A stretch of DNA of 15,058 nt from an uncultured Eubacteriales bacterium. Lineage in GTDB: Bacteria; Bacillota; Clostridia; Oscillospirales; Acutalibacteraceae. Positions 1 through 6,921 of this stretch are shown piece by piece (position 1 is the stretch's first letter; each line of letters begins with the position of its first letter). The stretch spans positions 1 through 15,058 of the forward strand of contig CAKVBG010000022.1 of the NCBI GenBank assembly GCA_934725345.1, read 5' to 3'. Both the position numbers and the translations under genes were made by a program. The notes below the pieces were generated by a model. That model saw only the letters and a program-made list of their open reading frames with translations. It was not told the origin of the DNA and made no database searches.

Positions 1-1520
1 TATGTTCTTAGAAAAAAATTGTATTTCTTCGAGGAATACCACTCGATATCTTTTTTCAAGGCTTCCCATCCTTGTGTTATTTTGGATGCTTCGACTTTAT
101 TTTTATCAAGAAGTTCTCTATATCTCTTCATGCTTTCCGCAGAACTCTTTAATTCCCGATTATATTTCAACCCCGCTCCGTAATGACACGTGAGTAATTC
201 TTTAACATATTTTTTTACATAGTTTTGCTGTATGTTTGACACGCTGAATTTTTCATTATTTTCGCCGTATTCATGTTTTTTAAAAATGTCAACATCTTTA
301 TTTAAAATTTCTATTTCATTTTGACATTCTACCCAATTTTTTTTAATTTTTTCAATCTTTTGGCCGTCTAAAATCATACTAATTATTTTTTCCACCTTAT
401 TACTCGTAGATGTGATGCGTTTTTTGATAAACGCAACAATGCCCATATCGTCAACCGCAGAGGCTTTGTCGTATATTTCAAAGTATTTCATAACACTATT
501 GGATTTCATTATTTCATTTTTCATGTTTTCTAATTTTGTTGAGCACGTGGCTGCTTTTGTTTGTGCTTCACTAAATTCTTTTATGGTTTCCTTATTTTTT
601 ACCTTACTTACATAGGAGCTAACTTTTTCTATTGCTTCGTTTATACTTCCCCAAATTCTTATCAACTTATTATACTGTTTGCTTACCTCTTTACAATCGC
701 TCCAATATCCTCGCATTATTACAGTTGTGTTATTATTGAAATTCTCTACAGCTTTTTTAAAAGCTTTTGCCAGTTCCGCCTTTGAATCGTGAAATTCTTT
801 ATCGCTCTTAACTTCTTTCAATTTACTATAAACTCTTTCTAAAAACGTAGTGTAATGTTCAATTGTATCATTACTGTCTGAAAATTTAGCCCATTTGGTG
901 TAATCATTCTCAACTTTTGCACTAGTACCAAATACATCTGAAGCTTGAACATCTTTTTTCTTTTTGTTATCTAATTGAACTTTATAAATCCAAATATCAT
1001 ACACTACGGATTTTTTGCCAATTGGTTTATCGATGCAATTTTGTTGTAAATTTCCAGCTGCGTCAAAATCACTAAGTGCTAAACTAAAACCATTCCCGAA
1101 AAACTCTTTTTGAAATTTTTCGAATTCTGGATAATCGCACATTTTAATTCCCGACTCCTGGGCCTGGGCACCTCTTTCTTGATTACTATAAACTGCTTTT
1201 AAAAATAAAAAATTAAGCAGTATTTTGGCAAGTTCTGTTTTCTTTTTTTCCAATTTTGCTTCCATCTCAGTAGCGTTGAAAAGATCATATTTTGCCCTTT
1301 TTCCCGTAGAAGTATTGGTGGTGTATTGGTATCCACTTCCTTTAATCCTAACTGCTCTTTTCAAATCATATTTACTTTTAAGTGATTTGTATTCACTCTT
1401 TTTAACGATTGCTCCCCTCATTAGTTTAAGCATTTCACTTACAACATCTTCTGGAATTGGAACTGCTTTACCTTTCAACTTACTTTCAGCGATGCTTTGA
1501 ATATATTTATCTGTACTCAT
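1..1520 (-). CDS. Large orphan, lysine-rich helical protein (3' end outside window)
   Basis: An uninterrupted minus-strand reading frame runs from ATG at 1520 off the window edge: 506 complete codons, no stop. I do not recognise the family. There is no signal peptide or membrane segment, so it looks cytoplasmic or exported by a leaderless route. It is rich in Lys, Glu, Ser and Asn; much of the part after residue about 220 reads as long amphipathic helices, for example around WGSINEAIEKVSSYV. A less helical stretch with several aromatic residues lies near residues 125-190. The start is supported by AAGGAG at 1536-1531, 10 nt upstream. A promoter with an overlapping palindrome precedes it, and I see no terminator between it and folK upstream, so read-through is possible. 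Like the hydrolase at 13541-12432, it is a long orphan without a signal peptide beside housekeeping genes, but I see no sequence similarity between the two. Confidence 0.8.
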   Translation of the reverse strand, partial: MSTDKYIQSIAESKLKGKAVPIPEDVVSEMLKLMRGAIVKKSEYKSLKSKYDLKRAVRIKGSGYQYTTNTSTGKRAKYDLFNATEMEAKLEKKKTELAKILLNFLFLKAVYSNQERGAQAQESGIKMCDYPEFEKFQKEFFGNGFSLALSDFDAAGNLQQNCIDKPIGKKSVVYDIWIYKVQLDNKKKKDVQASDVFGTSAKVENDYTKWAKFSDSNDTIEHYTTFLERVYSKLKEVKSDKEFHDSKAELAKAFKKAVENFNNNTTVIMRGYWSDCKEVSKQYNKLIRIWGSINEAIEKVSSYVSKVKNKETIKEFSEAQTKAATCSTKLENMKNEIMKSNSVMKYFEIYDKASAVDDMGIVAFIKKRITSTSNKVEKIISMILDGQKIEKIKKNWVECQNEIEILNKDVDIFKKHEYGENNEKFSVSNIQQNYVKKYVKELLTCHYGAGLKYNRELKSSAESMKRYRELLDKNKVEASKITQGWEALKKDIEWYSSKKYNFFLRT

Positions 1521-1591
1521 TTTATCCACTCTCCTTGCTTCCATATTGGATTTTAATCTGAGTTTTTTAAAATAATTTCTATCAGATATAG

Positions 1592-1624
1592 TATATGTAT
1601 AACATATAAAATCCTAAAAAGCAA
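1592..1624 (-). promoter_or_regulatory. Candidate promoter with overlapping palindrome, upstream of the orphan at 1520
   Basis: On the minus strand TTGCTT (1624-1619) is followed after 17 nt by TATACA (1601-1596). The perfect inverted repeat TATATGT-3 nt-ACATATA (1592-1608) overlaps the -10 element, a typical position for a repressor operator. The arms are pure A/T apart from one G/C pair each, so chance is a real possibility. Confidence 0.45.
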
Positions 1625-1650
1625 GTTGTTTTATAAAAATTAGTCAAAAT

Positions 1651-2133
1651 TTATTGTTTTAATTTTGAAACTTCTGCTCTGTTGCAGCTCTTGAGAGCAT
1701 CTGAAAATTCAAGACCATAAAAGTTTCCGTCAGGGCATAATTCCTCCATCGGAATAAGCACAAAAGCCCTCTGCTTAAACCGAGGGTGAGGAAGAGTTAA
1801 TTTTTCCTCATTTACAACTAAATTTCCATATGCGATTATGTCAATATCTACCGTTCTAGGAGCAAATTTATATGGTCTGGTTCTTCCCAAATCTGACTCT
1901 ACTTTCAAACAACATTCTAAAAGTGAAAAAGGGTCAAGTTTGGTTTTAATTTTTAAACAACAGTTTAGATATCTGTTTTGTTGTTCACTAACTCCCCAAG
2001 GTTTTGTTTCGTAAAAACTTGAAACCTCTATTAGTTCAATCCCTGAAATTTCACCTATTTTTTTAATCGCAGACTGCAAAAAGAGCAATCTATCACCTAA
2101 ATTGCTCCCCAAAGATAATATCGCTTCTGTCAT
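1651..2133 (-). CDS. folK: 2-amino-4-hydroxy-6-hydroxymethyldihydropteridine pyrophosphokinase (HPPK)
   Basis: FolK transfers pyrophosphate from ATP to 6-hydroxymethyl-7,8-dihydropterin, the step before dihydropteroate synthase in folate synthesis. The 160-residue length is normal for the family. Visible hallmarks are LGSNLGDR at residues 8-15, the pterin-side segment SSFYETKPWG (38-47), FAPRTVDIDI (90-99) with Asp96 and Asp98 in the place of the two Mg-binding aspartates, and LPHPRFKQRAFVL (114-126). The ATG follows the folB stop by one nucleotide and has an AAAGGAA ribosome binding site inside the end of folB, so the two are translationally linked. It is the last gene of the apparent five-gene run. 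No hairpin terminator is visible after it. Confidence 0.97.
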   Translation of the reverse strand: MTEAILSLGSNLGDRLLFLQSAIKKIGEISGIELIEVSSFYETKPWGVSEQQNRYLNCCLKIKTKLDPFSLLECCLKVESDLGRTRPYKFAPRTVDIDIIAYGNLVVNEEKLTLPHPRFKQRAFVLIPMEELCPDGNFYGLEFSDALKSCNRAEVSKLKQ

Positions 2134-2134
2134 G

Positions 2135-2503
2135 CTATATTTCCTTTCTATTTTTTATGATTCTAGCCGCCACATAATCAAATTTTTCATTAATGGGCGC
2201 CTCCGGCTTCTTGACGGTAATGTCTAAAGCGTCGATCTGATCAAATGATGAAAATAAATTTTCTGCTATTTTATAACCGAGAGTTTCTATTAGATTGTAG
2301 CTTTTGCTGATAACTGTGTTTTTTATGGTTTTTACAACATTCGAGTAGCTCAGTACCTCGTTGATATCATCACTTTCGCACTTCACAGAATTTGAAAGCG
2401 TTACTATCACGTCAAATACAAAACGCTGACCATTTAGTTTTTCAAACTCATGAACACCGTGGTAGGCAAAAAACTCAAGGTTTTTTATTATTATCTGATT
2501 CAT
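2135..2503 (-). CDS. folB: Dihydroneopterin aldolase
   Basis: FolB converts 7,8-dihydroneopterin to 6-hydroxymethyl-7,8-dihydropterin, the FolK substrate. The 122-residue protein carries the family signature FFAYHGVHEFEKLNGQRF (11-28). Glu21, Tyr53, Glu73 (in NLIETLGYKIAE) and Lys99 (in KKPEAPI) fall at the positions expected for the conserved active-site residues. I chose the ATG at 2503, because AAAGGA lies 6 nt before it and the family signature begins soon after; a longer form starting at 2518 would add five residues without a better ribosome binding site. The start lies inside folP, giving a 29-nt overlap. Confidence 0.96.
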   Translation of the reverse strand: MNQIIIKNLEFFAYHGVHEFEKLNGQRFVFDVIVTLSNSVKCESDDINEVLSYSNVVKTIKNTVISKSYNLIETLGYKIAENLFSSFDQIDALDITVKKPEAPINEKFDYVAARIIKNRKEI

Positions 2504-3326
2504 TTGAATTCCTTTCAATTAAATAAGTATTTGCTTGGAGGATAGAGTCTACAAGCCTAGATGCGTAAACAGACTCTTTAACGTCATGCACTCTTATTAT
2601 GTCTGCTCCTTGAGATATAGCTAGAGTATTGGCGGCAACCGTACCTGGAAGCCTGGCGCAGTTATCTCCGTAATCGCAAAATTCCGCAATAACCCTTTTT
2701 CGGGAAACACCAACTAACATAGGCATATTTTCAATTTTTAGGCTCTTCAAATTATTTATTATCCATCTGTCTTGAGGCCTTGTTTTGTTAAAACCAATCC
2801 CAGGATCGAGGCATATTCTTTCCCTAGAAATACCATACTCCTCAGCTACTTTTATTTTATTTTCAAAAAATTGTTTTATATCTCCATCCCTTGAGCAGTG
2901 CATAAGTACCGCTCCCGCTTCACTTTCAGATATAACTTCCAACATTTCAGGGTTTTCAAATCCAGTAACATCATTTATTATGCTCGCTCCAAATTGAATG
3001 GCTTTTTTTGCCACTTTCGGATAGAATGTGTCAATTGAAATAGGAATATGAAGCTTGTCTTTTATTTGACAAAGAAGCTCCGAAAGCCGACTCCATTCCT
3101 CTTCAGGAGAAACTAATTTGAATCCCGGACGAGTAGACTGCCCGCCTATGTCAATGATATCTGCTCCTAAATTCTCTATTTCAAAAGCCCTCTGAACCGC
3201 TTTTTCAAGACTCATGTACTTTCCACCGTCAGAGAAGGAATCCGGTGTAACATTAAGGATGCCCATAATAAAGGTCTTTTCCCCTATTTTTAGACTATAC
3301 TTTCCTGCTTTAAAAAATCCAGACAT
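2475..3326 (-). CDS. folP: Dihydropteroate synthase
   Basis: FolP condenses p-aminobenzoate with 6-hydroxymethyl-7,8-dihydropterin diphosphate to give dihydropteroate; it is the target of sulfonamides. The TIM-barrel motifs appear in order: ILNVTPDSFSDGG (23-35), DIGGQSTRPG (59-68), SIDTF, INDVTGF, VLMHCSRDG (MHM in many homologues, here MHC), LDPGIGFNKT, LVGVSRKR and the C-terminal IIRVHDVKE. The 283-residue length is normal. The ATG at 3326 has GGAAAGGAA about 6 nt upstream. It starts 14 nt after the transglutaminase-like gene, so they are very probably co-transcribed. The last 29 nt encode a polar tail and are shared with folB. No folE is present in the window. Confidence 0.97.
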   Translation of the reverse strand: MSGFFKAGKYSLKIGEKTFIMGILNVTPDSFSDGGKYMSLEKAVQRAFEIENLGADIIDIGGQSTRPGFKLVSPEEEWSRLSELLCQIKDKLHIPISIDTFYPKVAKKAIQFGASIINDVTGFENPEMLEVISESEAGAVLMHCSRDGDIKQFFENKIKVAEEYGISRERICLDPGIGFNKTRPQDRWIINNLKSLKIENMPMLVGVSRKRVIAEFCDYGDNCARLPGTVAANTLAISQGADIIRVHDVKESVYASRLVDSILQANTYLIERNSNESDNNKKP

Positions 3327-3340
3327 TTAATTTTCCTTTC

Positions 3341-4705
3341 CTAAACTAAATATTTTAGGTTTATACTTATGACATTTTGGTTTTTGCAAATTGAATAGGA
3401 GAAAGAATTATCAACTATTTTACATCTACCATCAAGCACCATATTAGCTTTGCGGGCACATTCAAATATCTTGTTTGAAAGAATTTTATTCTTAAGCGAT
3501 TCAGAATTATTTTCCATCATGATGAACACGCGCTTATTTTTATTGGTTGCAGCTTTTATTAGATGAGGTACTAACTTATTTATATCTTTATTAGAGTTTA
3601 TTTTAACTGCATTTTTTTCGAAATAGTTATCTTTAGTAGAAGTACACTGAGGCAAATTGAAATTATATCTTTTTCCGGGATACCACGGTTCATACGGATC
3701 CAATTGGGGATTTATAGTGTGATCCTTTTTAATTATATTGTCTGTAACATTAAAGTAATCATATCTGATGTTTCCATCTTTTCCAGGTTCACCCCAAGTG
3801 ACGTCTGTGTGATACCAATTTCCGTCAATTTTAATTAAATTCCATAGATGGGCTTCTTTGCTTCTGTAGCCAGCCACAGGCCTAGATTCTATACCAAATC
3901 GGGCTAACAATAGCTGCATTGCTTTAGTGTATCCTTCACAAACGGCATTTCCTTCCACCAAACATCCATATGCATTAAAAATTTTGCTTTTATACTTGTT
4001 ATTTGAGTGATCCTTGCAATACTTACAATGAGTTACGATGTAGTCGTGGCAGTATAATTCCTTTACATATTCAGAAGCATTTTTCGGCATCTTACCTACT
4101 ATTTCTGCAACTCTATTATTTAATTTTTCAACTAATTTTTCTTTTTCTTCTTTCGAAAAATAAGAATGCAATTTAATCTTTGTGTAGTTATTTGCCTGCA
4201 CATACTTAAAGTTATTGGCAAGCCAAAAATACTCCGGATGGTCATTTTGAATGGCATACATAACTTTTAATATCTTTTCAACTTCCATTTTGTGGTCTGA
4301 AATTACTATCGGATTTATTAAATAGTATTGATCATTCGGATCCTTATCACCTATGCTGTGACAACCTTTTTTTATCTTGCTGTAAAGTAGTCTTTCTTCA
4401 GGACTCGAAAGACCTTGAAATCCATTGGTAGTCAAAGTGTTTGGAGATGACATTGAATTTACACTTTGATTTGGGGCAGCCGAAGAAAGTTCTAAATAGC
4501 CTTCATTAACTTCCTCATCTTGATCCTCTTGTGCAACCAAAGAATTAACACCCGAATTGTTTATCCCCTGTGTTATTGCACCAAACGATAAACTGTTAAG
4601 TGGTTTTTTCCCCGAGTTATCTACATTAAAAGCATAAAAAGCTACAGACGAAATAGCTAAAACCATTGAAGTGCCTAACGCAAAAAAAATATTATTTTTC
4701 TTCAT
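3341..4705 (-). CDS. Exported or membrane-anchored transglutaminase-like protein
   Basis: This 454-residue protein begins with a basic residue pair and a hydrophobic segment (about 6-26), a signal peptide or signal anchor. Residues about 30-100 are a low-complexity Ser/Asn-rich linker. The transglutaminase/protease-like core spans about 215-305, with the Cys-His-Asp triad in order: Cys256 in NAVCEGYTKAM, His286 in EAHLWNL and Asp301 in YHTDVTW. This is the pattern of PF01841-type domains, which cleave or crosslink peptide bonds; the substrate cannot be told. The region 375-454 has no recognised domain. Extra cysteines occur near the core (CHDYIVTHCKYC at 219-230). It lies 40 nt after the FUSC gene and 14 nt before folP. 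Its place in a folate operon is unexpected and probably reflects shared transcription, not a role in folate synthesis. Confidence 0.88.
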   Translation of the reverse strand: MKKNNIFFALGTSMVLAISSVAFYAFNVDNSGKKPLNSLSFGAITQGINNSGVNSLVAQEDQDEEVNEGYLELSSAAPNQSVNSMSSPNTLTTNGFQGLSSPEERLLYSKIKKGCHSIGDKDPNDQYYLINPIVISDHKMEVEKILKVMYAIQNDHPEYFWLANNFKYVQANNYTKIKLHSYFSKEEKEKLVEKLNNRVAEIVGKMPKNASEYVKELYCHDYIVTHCKYCKDHSNNKYKSKIFNAYGCLVEGNAVCEGYTKAMQLLLARFGIESRPVAGYRSKEAHLWNLIKIDGNWYHTDVTWGEPGKDGNIRYDYFNVTDNIIKKDHTINPQLDPYEPWYPGKRYNFNLPQCTSTKDNYFEKNAVKINSNKDINKLVPHLIKAATNKNKRVFIMMENNSESLKNKILSNKIFECARKANMVLDGRCKIVDNSFSYSICKNQNVISINLKYLV

Positions 4706-4745
4706 TATTCTACCTCTTTTCTGTTCGTGTTTTTGATAAGTAAAA

Positions 4746-5270
4746 TTATTTATCCATGTGCAAAATTTTATTAAAATTCACCCTGTTTACCGCCATGGCA
4801 ACACCTATTCCCACCAAGGTATCACATACCCTTTGGATAACGTAATTCAAAGCCGTAGCAGTGCTATCTCCTGAGCGCGATAAGATAACTATAACGACTA
4901 CACATCCTATAGAAACTGCATATTTCTTATTTATGAAATTGCACGCGTAAACAACTAACAAAATACACATAGGCAGTGCACACAAACGTATCCACTCATA
5001 GTAAGGGGACATGCAGCATACCTCTAATGCTAAATATCCAATTGTTCCTCCTATCATAGTGCCTATAAATCTGTTAATACCTGTATCTAAAGTTTGTTCA
5101 CAAGTTTGCTCCATGCAAATCACTGACGCTATGCACGCACAAAATATATCCTCATGATTTAAAAACATAGAAATAAACGCGCATATGGTTACCGCTATAG
5201 CAGTTTTTATTGCTCTAAAACCAATTCTGTATTCTTTATTTAAATGCACAAACTCAGGATAAATACTCAC
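4746..5270 (-). CDS. FUSC / aromatic acid exporter family membrane protein (membrane domain only)
   Basis: This 174-residue integral membrane protein begins with a cytoplasmic stretch ending in FRAIKTAIAVTICAFISM (18-35), the usual opening of the DUF939/ArAE_1 family. Several further hydrophobic helices follow, with the typical NRFIGTMIGGTIGYL (65-79), where a conserved R-x-x-G-T-x-x-G is seen. It ends with QRVCDTLVGIGVAMAVNRV (145-163), also family-like. It lacks the C-terminal cytoplasmic domain of full-length members, which are about 330 residues long. Related proteins export aromatic acids, but the substrate here is unknown. It is the first gene after the promoter at 5338-5346 and probably leads the run into the transglutaminase and fol genes. 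It also sits directly downstream of dpaAB, which make an aromatic dicarboxylic acid. Confidence 0.85.
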   Translation of the reverse strand: MSIYPEFVHLNKEYRIGFRAIKTAIAVTICAFISMFLNHEDIFCACIASVICMEQTCEQTLDTGINRFIGTMIGGTIGYLALEVCCMSPYYEWIRLCALPMCILLVVYACNFINKKYAVSIGCVVVIVILSRSGDSTATALNYVIQRVCDTLVGIGVAMAVNRVNFNKILHMDK

Positions 5271-5309
5271 TACTTATCCTTTCCTACCTTTCTAAAAACA
5301 TAATTGAAT

Positions 5310-5334
5310 CTTGGCCTACATTCCATAGACCAAG
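5310..5334 (-). promoter_or_regulatory. 9-bp hairpin at the 5' end of the FUSC-fol transcript
   Basis: Read on the minus strand, CTTGGTCTA (5334-5326) pairs with TAGGCCAAG (5318-5310) around a 7-nt loop, with one G-U pair. On the plus strand the same position is a C/A mismatch, which fits selection on the minus-strand RNA. The predicted transcription start is near 5331, so the hairpin begins at about +1. No U-run follows directly, so it is not a simple terminator. Confidence 0.45.
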
Positions 5335-5337
5335 AAA

Positions 5338-5346
5338 ATTGTACCA
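5338..5346 (-). promoter_or_regulatory. Extended -10 promoter for the FUSC-fol run
   Basis: On the minus strand TGGTACAAT (5346-5338) is an extended -10 element, TG-N-TACAAT. No good -35 hexamer is seen 16-18 nt upstream, which is acceptable for an extended -10 promoter. It lies between dpaB and the FUSC gene in the correct direction. Confidence 0.45.
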
Positions 5347-5383
5347 TATTTTATTCAAAATTTAAATCCTTTTATAACTATAT

Positions 5384-5956
5384 TCATCTAAAAATAGGTT
5401 GAATTTGTTTTCCGAGTAGCGCTTGCTGAAGTGTTTCGTCCACTAAATCAAAGTGTGCCACAAGCGAAGAAGGCTTATTTGACGGATCATCTTGGTTTAA
5501 AGGTACAAAATAGATATTTTTCATATTAAGTGCCTTGCCTACATTCACTGCTGAACCACTTAATCCATCGTTTGTGGCAAGAGAAATCACGAGCGGTCTG
5601 CCTTTTCGTAAATGAGATTTTGCACCTAAAGTTACAGGCGTATCAGTGGTGGCTCTGCATATTTTACTTAACGTATTTCCGGTGCAAGGACAAATTAGCA
5701 TGATATCAGCTAAATTTTTTGGGCCTATGGGTTCAACTTCAACCAAAGAATTTAAAACCTTTTTACCGCTTATATTTTCTATCTTATTTATAAAATCCTT
5801 GGCAGGACCAAATTTAGTGTCCAGATTGTATGCATTGAAAGACATAATCGGCAAAATATCATATCCACTTTCAGCTAGCTTTTCCATTTGTTCAATCGCT
5901 CGAGATAGCGTGCAAAATGAGCCGCAAAGCGAAAAAGCTAATTTTATATTTTTCAT
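5384..5956 (-). CDS. dpaB: Dipicolinate synthase subunit B
   Basis: DpaB (SpoVFB in Bacillus) is the flavoprotein-like subunit of dipicolinate synthase. With DpaA it makes dipicolinic acid in the mother cell for loading into the spore core. The 190-residue product shows the family features: an N-terminal SLCGSFCTLSRAIEQMEKL (9-27) that forms the nucleotide-binding beta-alpha unit, ICPCTGNTLSKI and RATTDTPVTLGAKSHLRKGR in the middle, then LVISLATNDGLSGSAVN and a C-terminal NIYFVPLNQDDP. The ATG overlaps the dpaA stop as ATGA, and its ribosome binding site AGGAGGAG lies in the last codons of dpaA, so the two subunits are translationally coupled. No terminator is apparent before the FUSC gene. 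Confidence 0.96.
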   Translation of the reverse strand: MKNIKLAFSLCGSFCTLSRAIEQMEKLAESGYDILPIMSFNAYNLDTKFGPAKDFINKIENISGKKVLNSLVEVEPIGPKNLADIMLICPCTGNTLSKICRATTDTPVTLGAKSHLRKGRPLVISLATNDGLSGSAVNVGKALNMKNIYFVPLNQDDPSNKPSSLVAHFDLVDETLQQALLGKQIQPIFR

Positions 5957-6822
5957 AAATTCTCCTCCTTTAAAATTTTAAGTACCGTTTCTGTAATTAT
6001 TTCGCCCGCAGATTTAGGAAAATGTTTGCCTGGAAGTCCCAAAGCACTGATAACCCTTATACCCAACTTTTCCGCATCAGGCTTATTTACTCCCCCCGGT
6101 GCCGAAGCAACATCAACAATTAGAGCATCTCTATTTAAAAATTTTAAATTTTCATAATTTAAAACCATTGCAGGTACGGTATTCAAAACGAAATCAAAAT
6201 TCAAATTTTTATCATTTTCACTTACATTAATAATTTCAAAATTTTCAAGTTTTGCCCAAGAAAAATCTCTGGAATTTCTTAAACTTACAGTCACGCTAGC
6301 GCCTAAATTTTTTAGCAACCTAGCGATAACTTTCCCTATTCTCCCATATCCAACTACTAAACATTTACTACCAAAGATAGTTTTATTGGTTTCACTGAGT
6401 ATTATTTTTATAGCGCCTTCAGCTGTTGGAACTGCATTGAGCACCATAAAATCCTCACGAGCATAGTAGTCTTTAAGGATGAATTTAGGATTGTTGACAC
6501 CTTGCAGAAGAGGTGATATAATTCCCCCGAATACGACCTTATTTTCAAGTTTGGAAAGTAAATATCCATTTATAGGTATCGGAGAAACTGAAAACGGTGC
6601 ATTTATGTTCAGAGTATCTCGTGAAACCGGTACGGGAAAAATTATGTAGTTAGAGCTATCTATTACTTCAAACACATCTAGGTTTTGAGTGTTTGATTTT
6701 GGTTCGTTTTGATTATCAAATCCAGCTATTTTAACTTGATATCCCATTTTAATTAGTTGTTCGGCGGCATAGATTTGTCTAACATCTCCTCCAATTACCC
6801 CGAATTTCTTGTTTGCGCTCAT
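5953..6822 (-). CDS. dpaA: Dipicolinate synthase subunit A
   Basis: DpaA (SpoVFA) is the NAD(P)-binding subunit of dipicolinate synthase, expressed in the mother cell late in sporulation. The N-terminus FGVIGGDVRQIYAAEQL (7-23) is typical of the family, and the Rossmann motif CLVVGYGRIGKVIARLL (154-170) carries GxGxxG at 158-163. The end, VISALGLPGKHFPKSAGEII, also matches the family. I chose the ATG at 6822 because a strong GGAGAGGAGG ends about 8 nt before it; starting at 6846 would place that ribosome binding site inside the gene and add eight residues without a Shine-Dalgarno sequence. Upstream on the minus strand is CATACTA (6864-6858), which resembles the CATA-type -10 elements of sporulation sigma factors, but no convincing -35 accompanies it. 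Confidence 0.96.
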   Translation of the reverse strand: MSANKKFGVIGGDVRQIYAAEQLIKMGYQVKIAGFDNQNEPKSNTQNLDVFEVIDSSNYIIFPVPVSRDTLNINAPFSVSPIPINGYLLSKLENKVVFGGIISPLLQGVNNPKFILKDYYAREDFMVLNAVPTAEGAIKIILSETNKTIFGSKCLVVGYGRIGKVIARLLKNLGASVTVSLRNSRDFSWAKLENFEIINVSENDKNLNFDFVLNTVPAMVLNYENLKFLNRDALIVDVASAPGGVNKPDAEKLGIRVISALGLPGKHFPKSAGEIITETVLKILKEENL

Positions 6823-6921
6823 AAATAAGCCTCCTCTCCTAATCATATTATATATCGTAGTATGTGTTTAGGTGAATTATTAAATCTTGAAATTTTTAAA
6901 ACAAAAGGTGGAATGTACAGT

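Noticed and set aside
412..1500. Several plus-strand open frames in the first 1.5 kb
   Set aside because: They are antisense to the continuous minus-strand coding region, and their Phe/Ser/Leu-rich products are typical reverse translations of lysine-rich genes.
2489..2503. Shared MNQII start in FolB and the hydrolase at 13541
   Set aside because: The match ends after five residues, and the proteins belong to unrelated folds.
2475..3341. Folate riboswitch in the fol region
   Set aside because: The fol genes overlap or are 14 nt apart, leaving no room for a riboswitch, and the leader at 5271-5343 holds only one simple hairpin.
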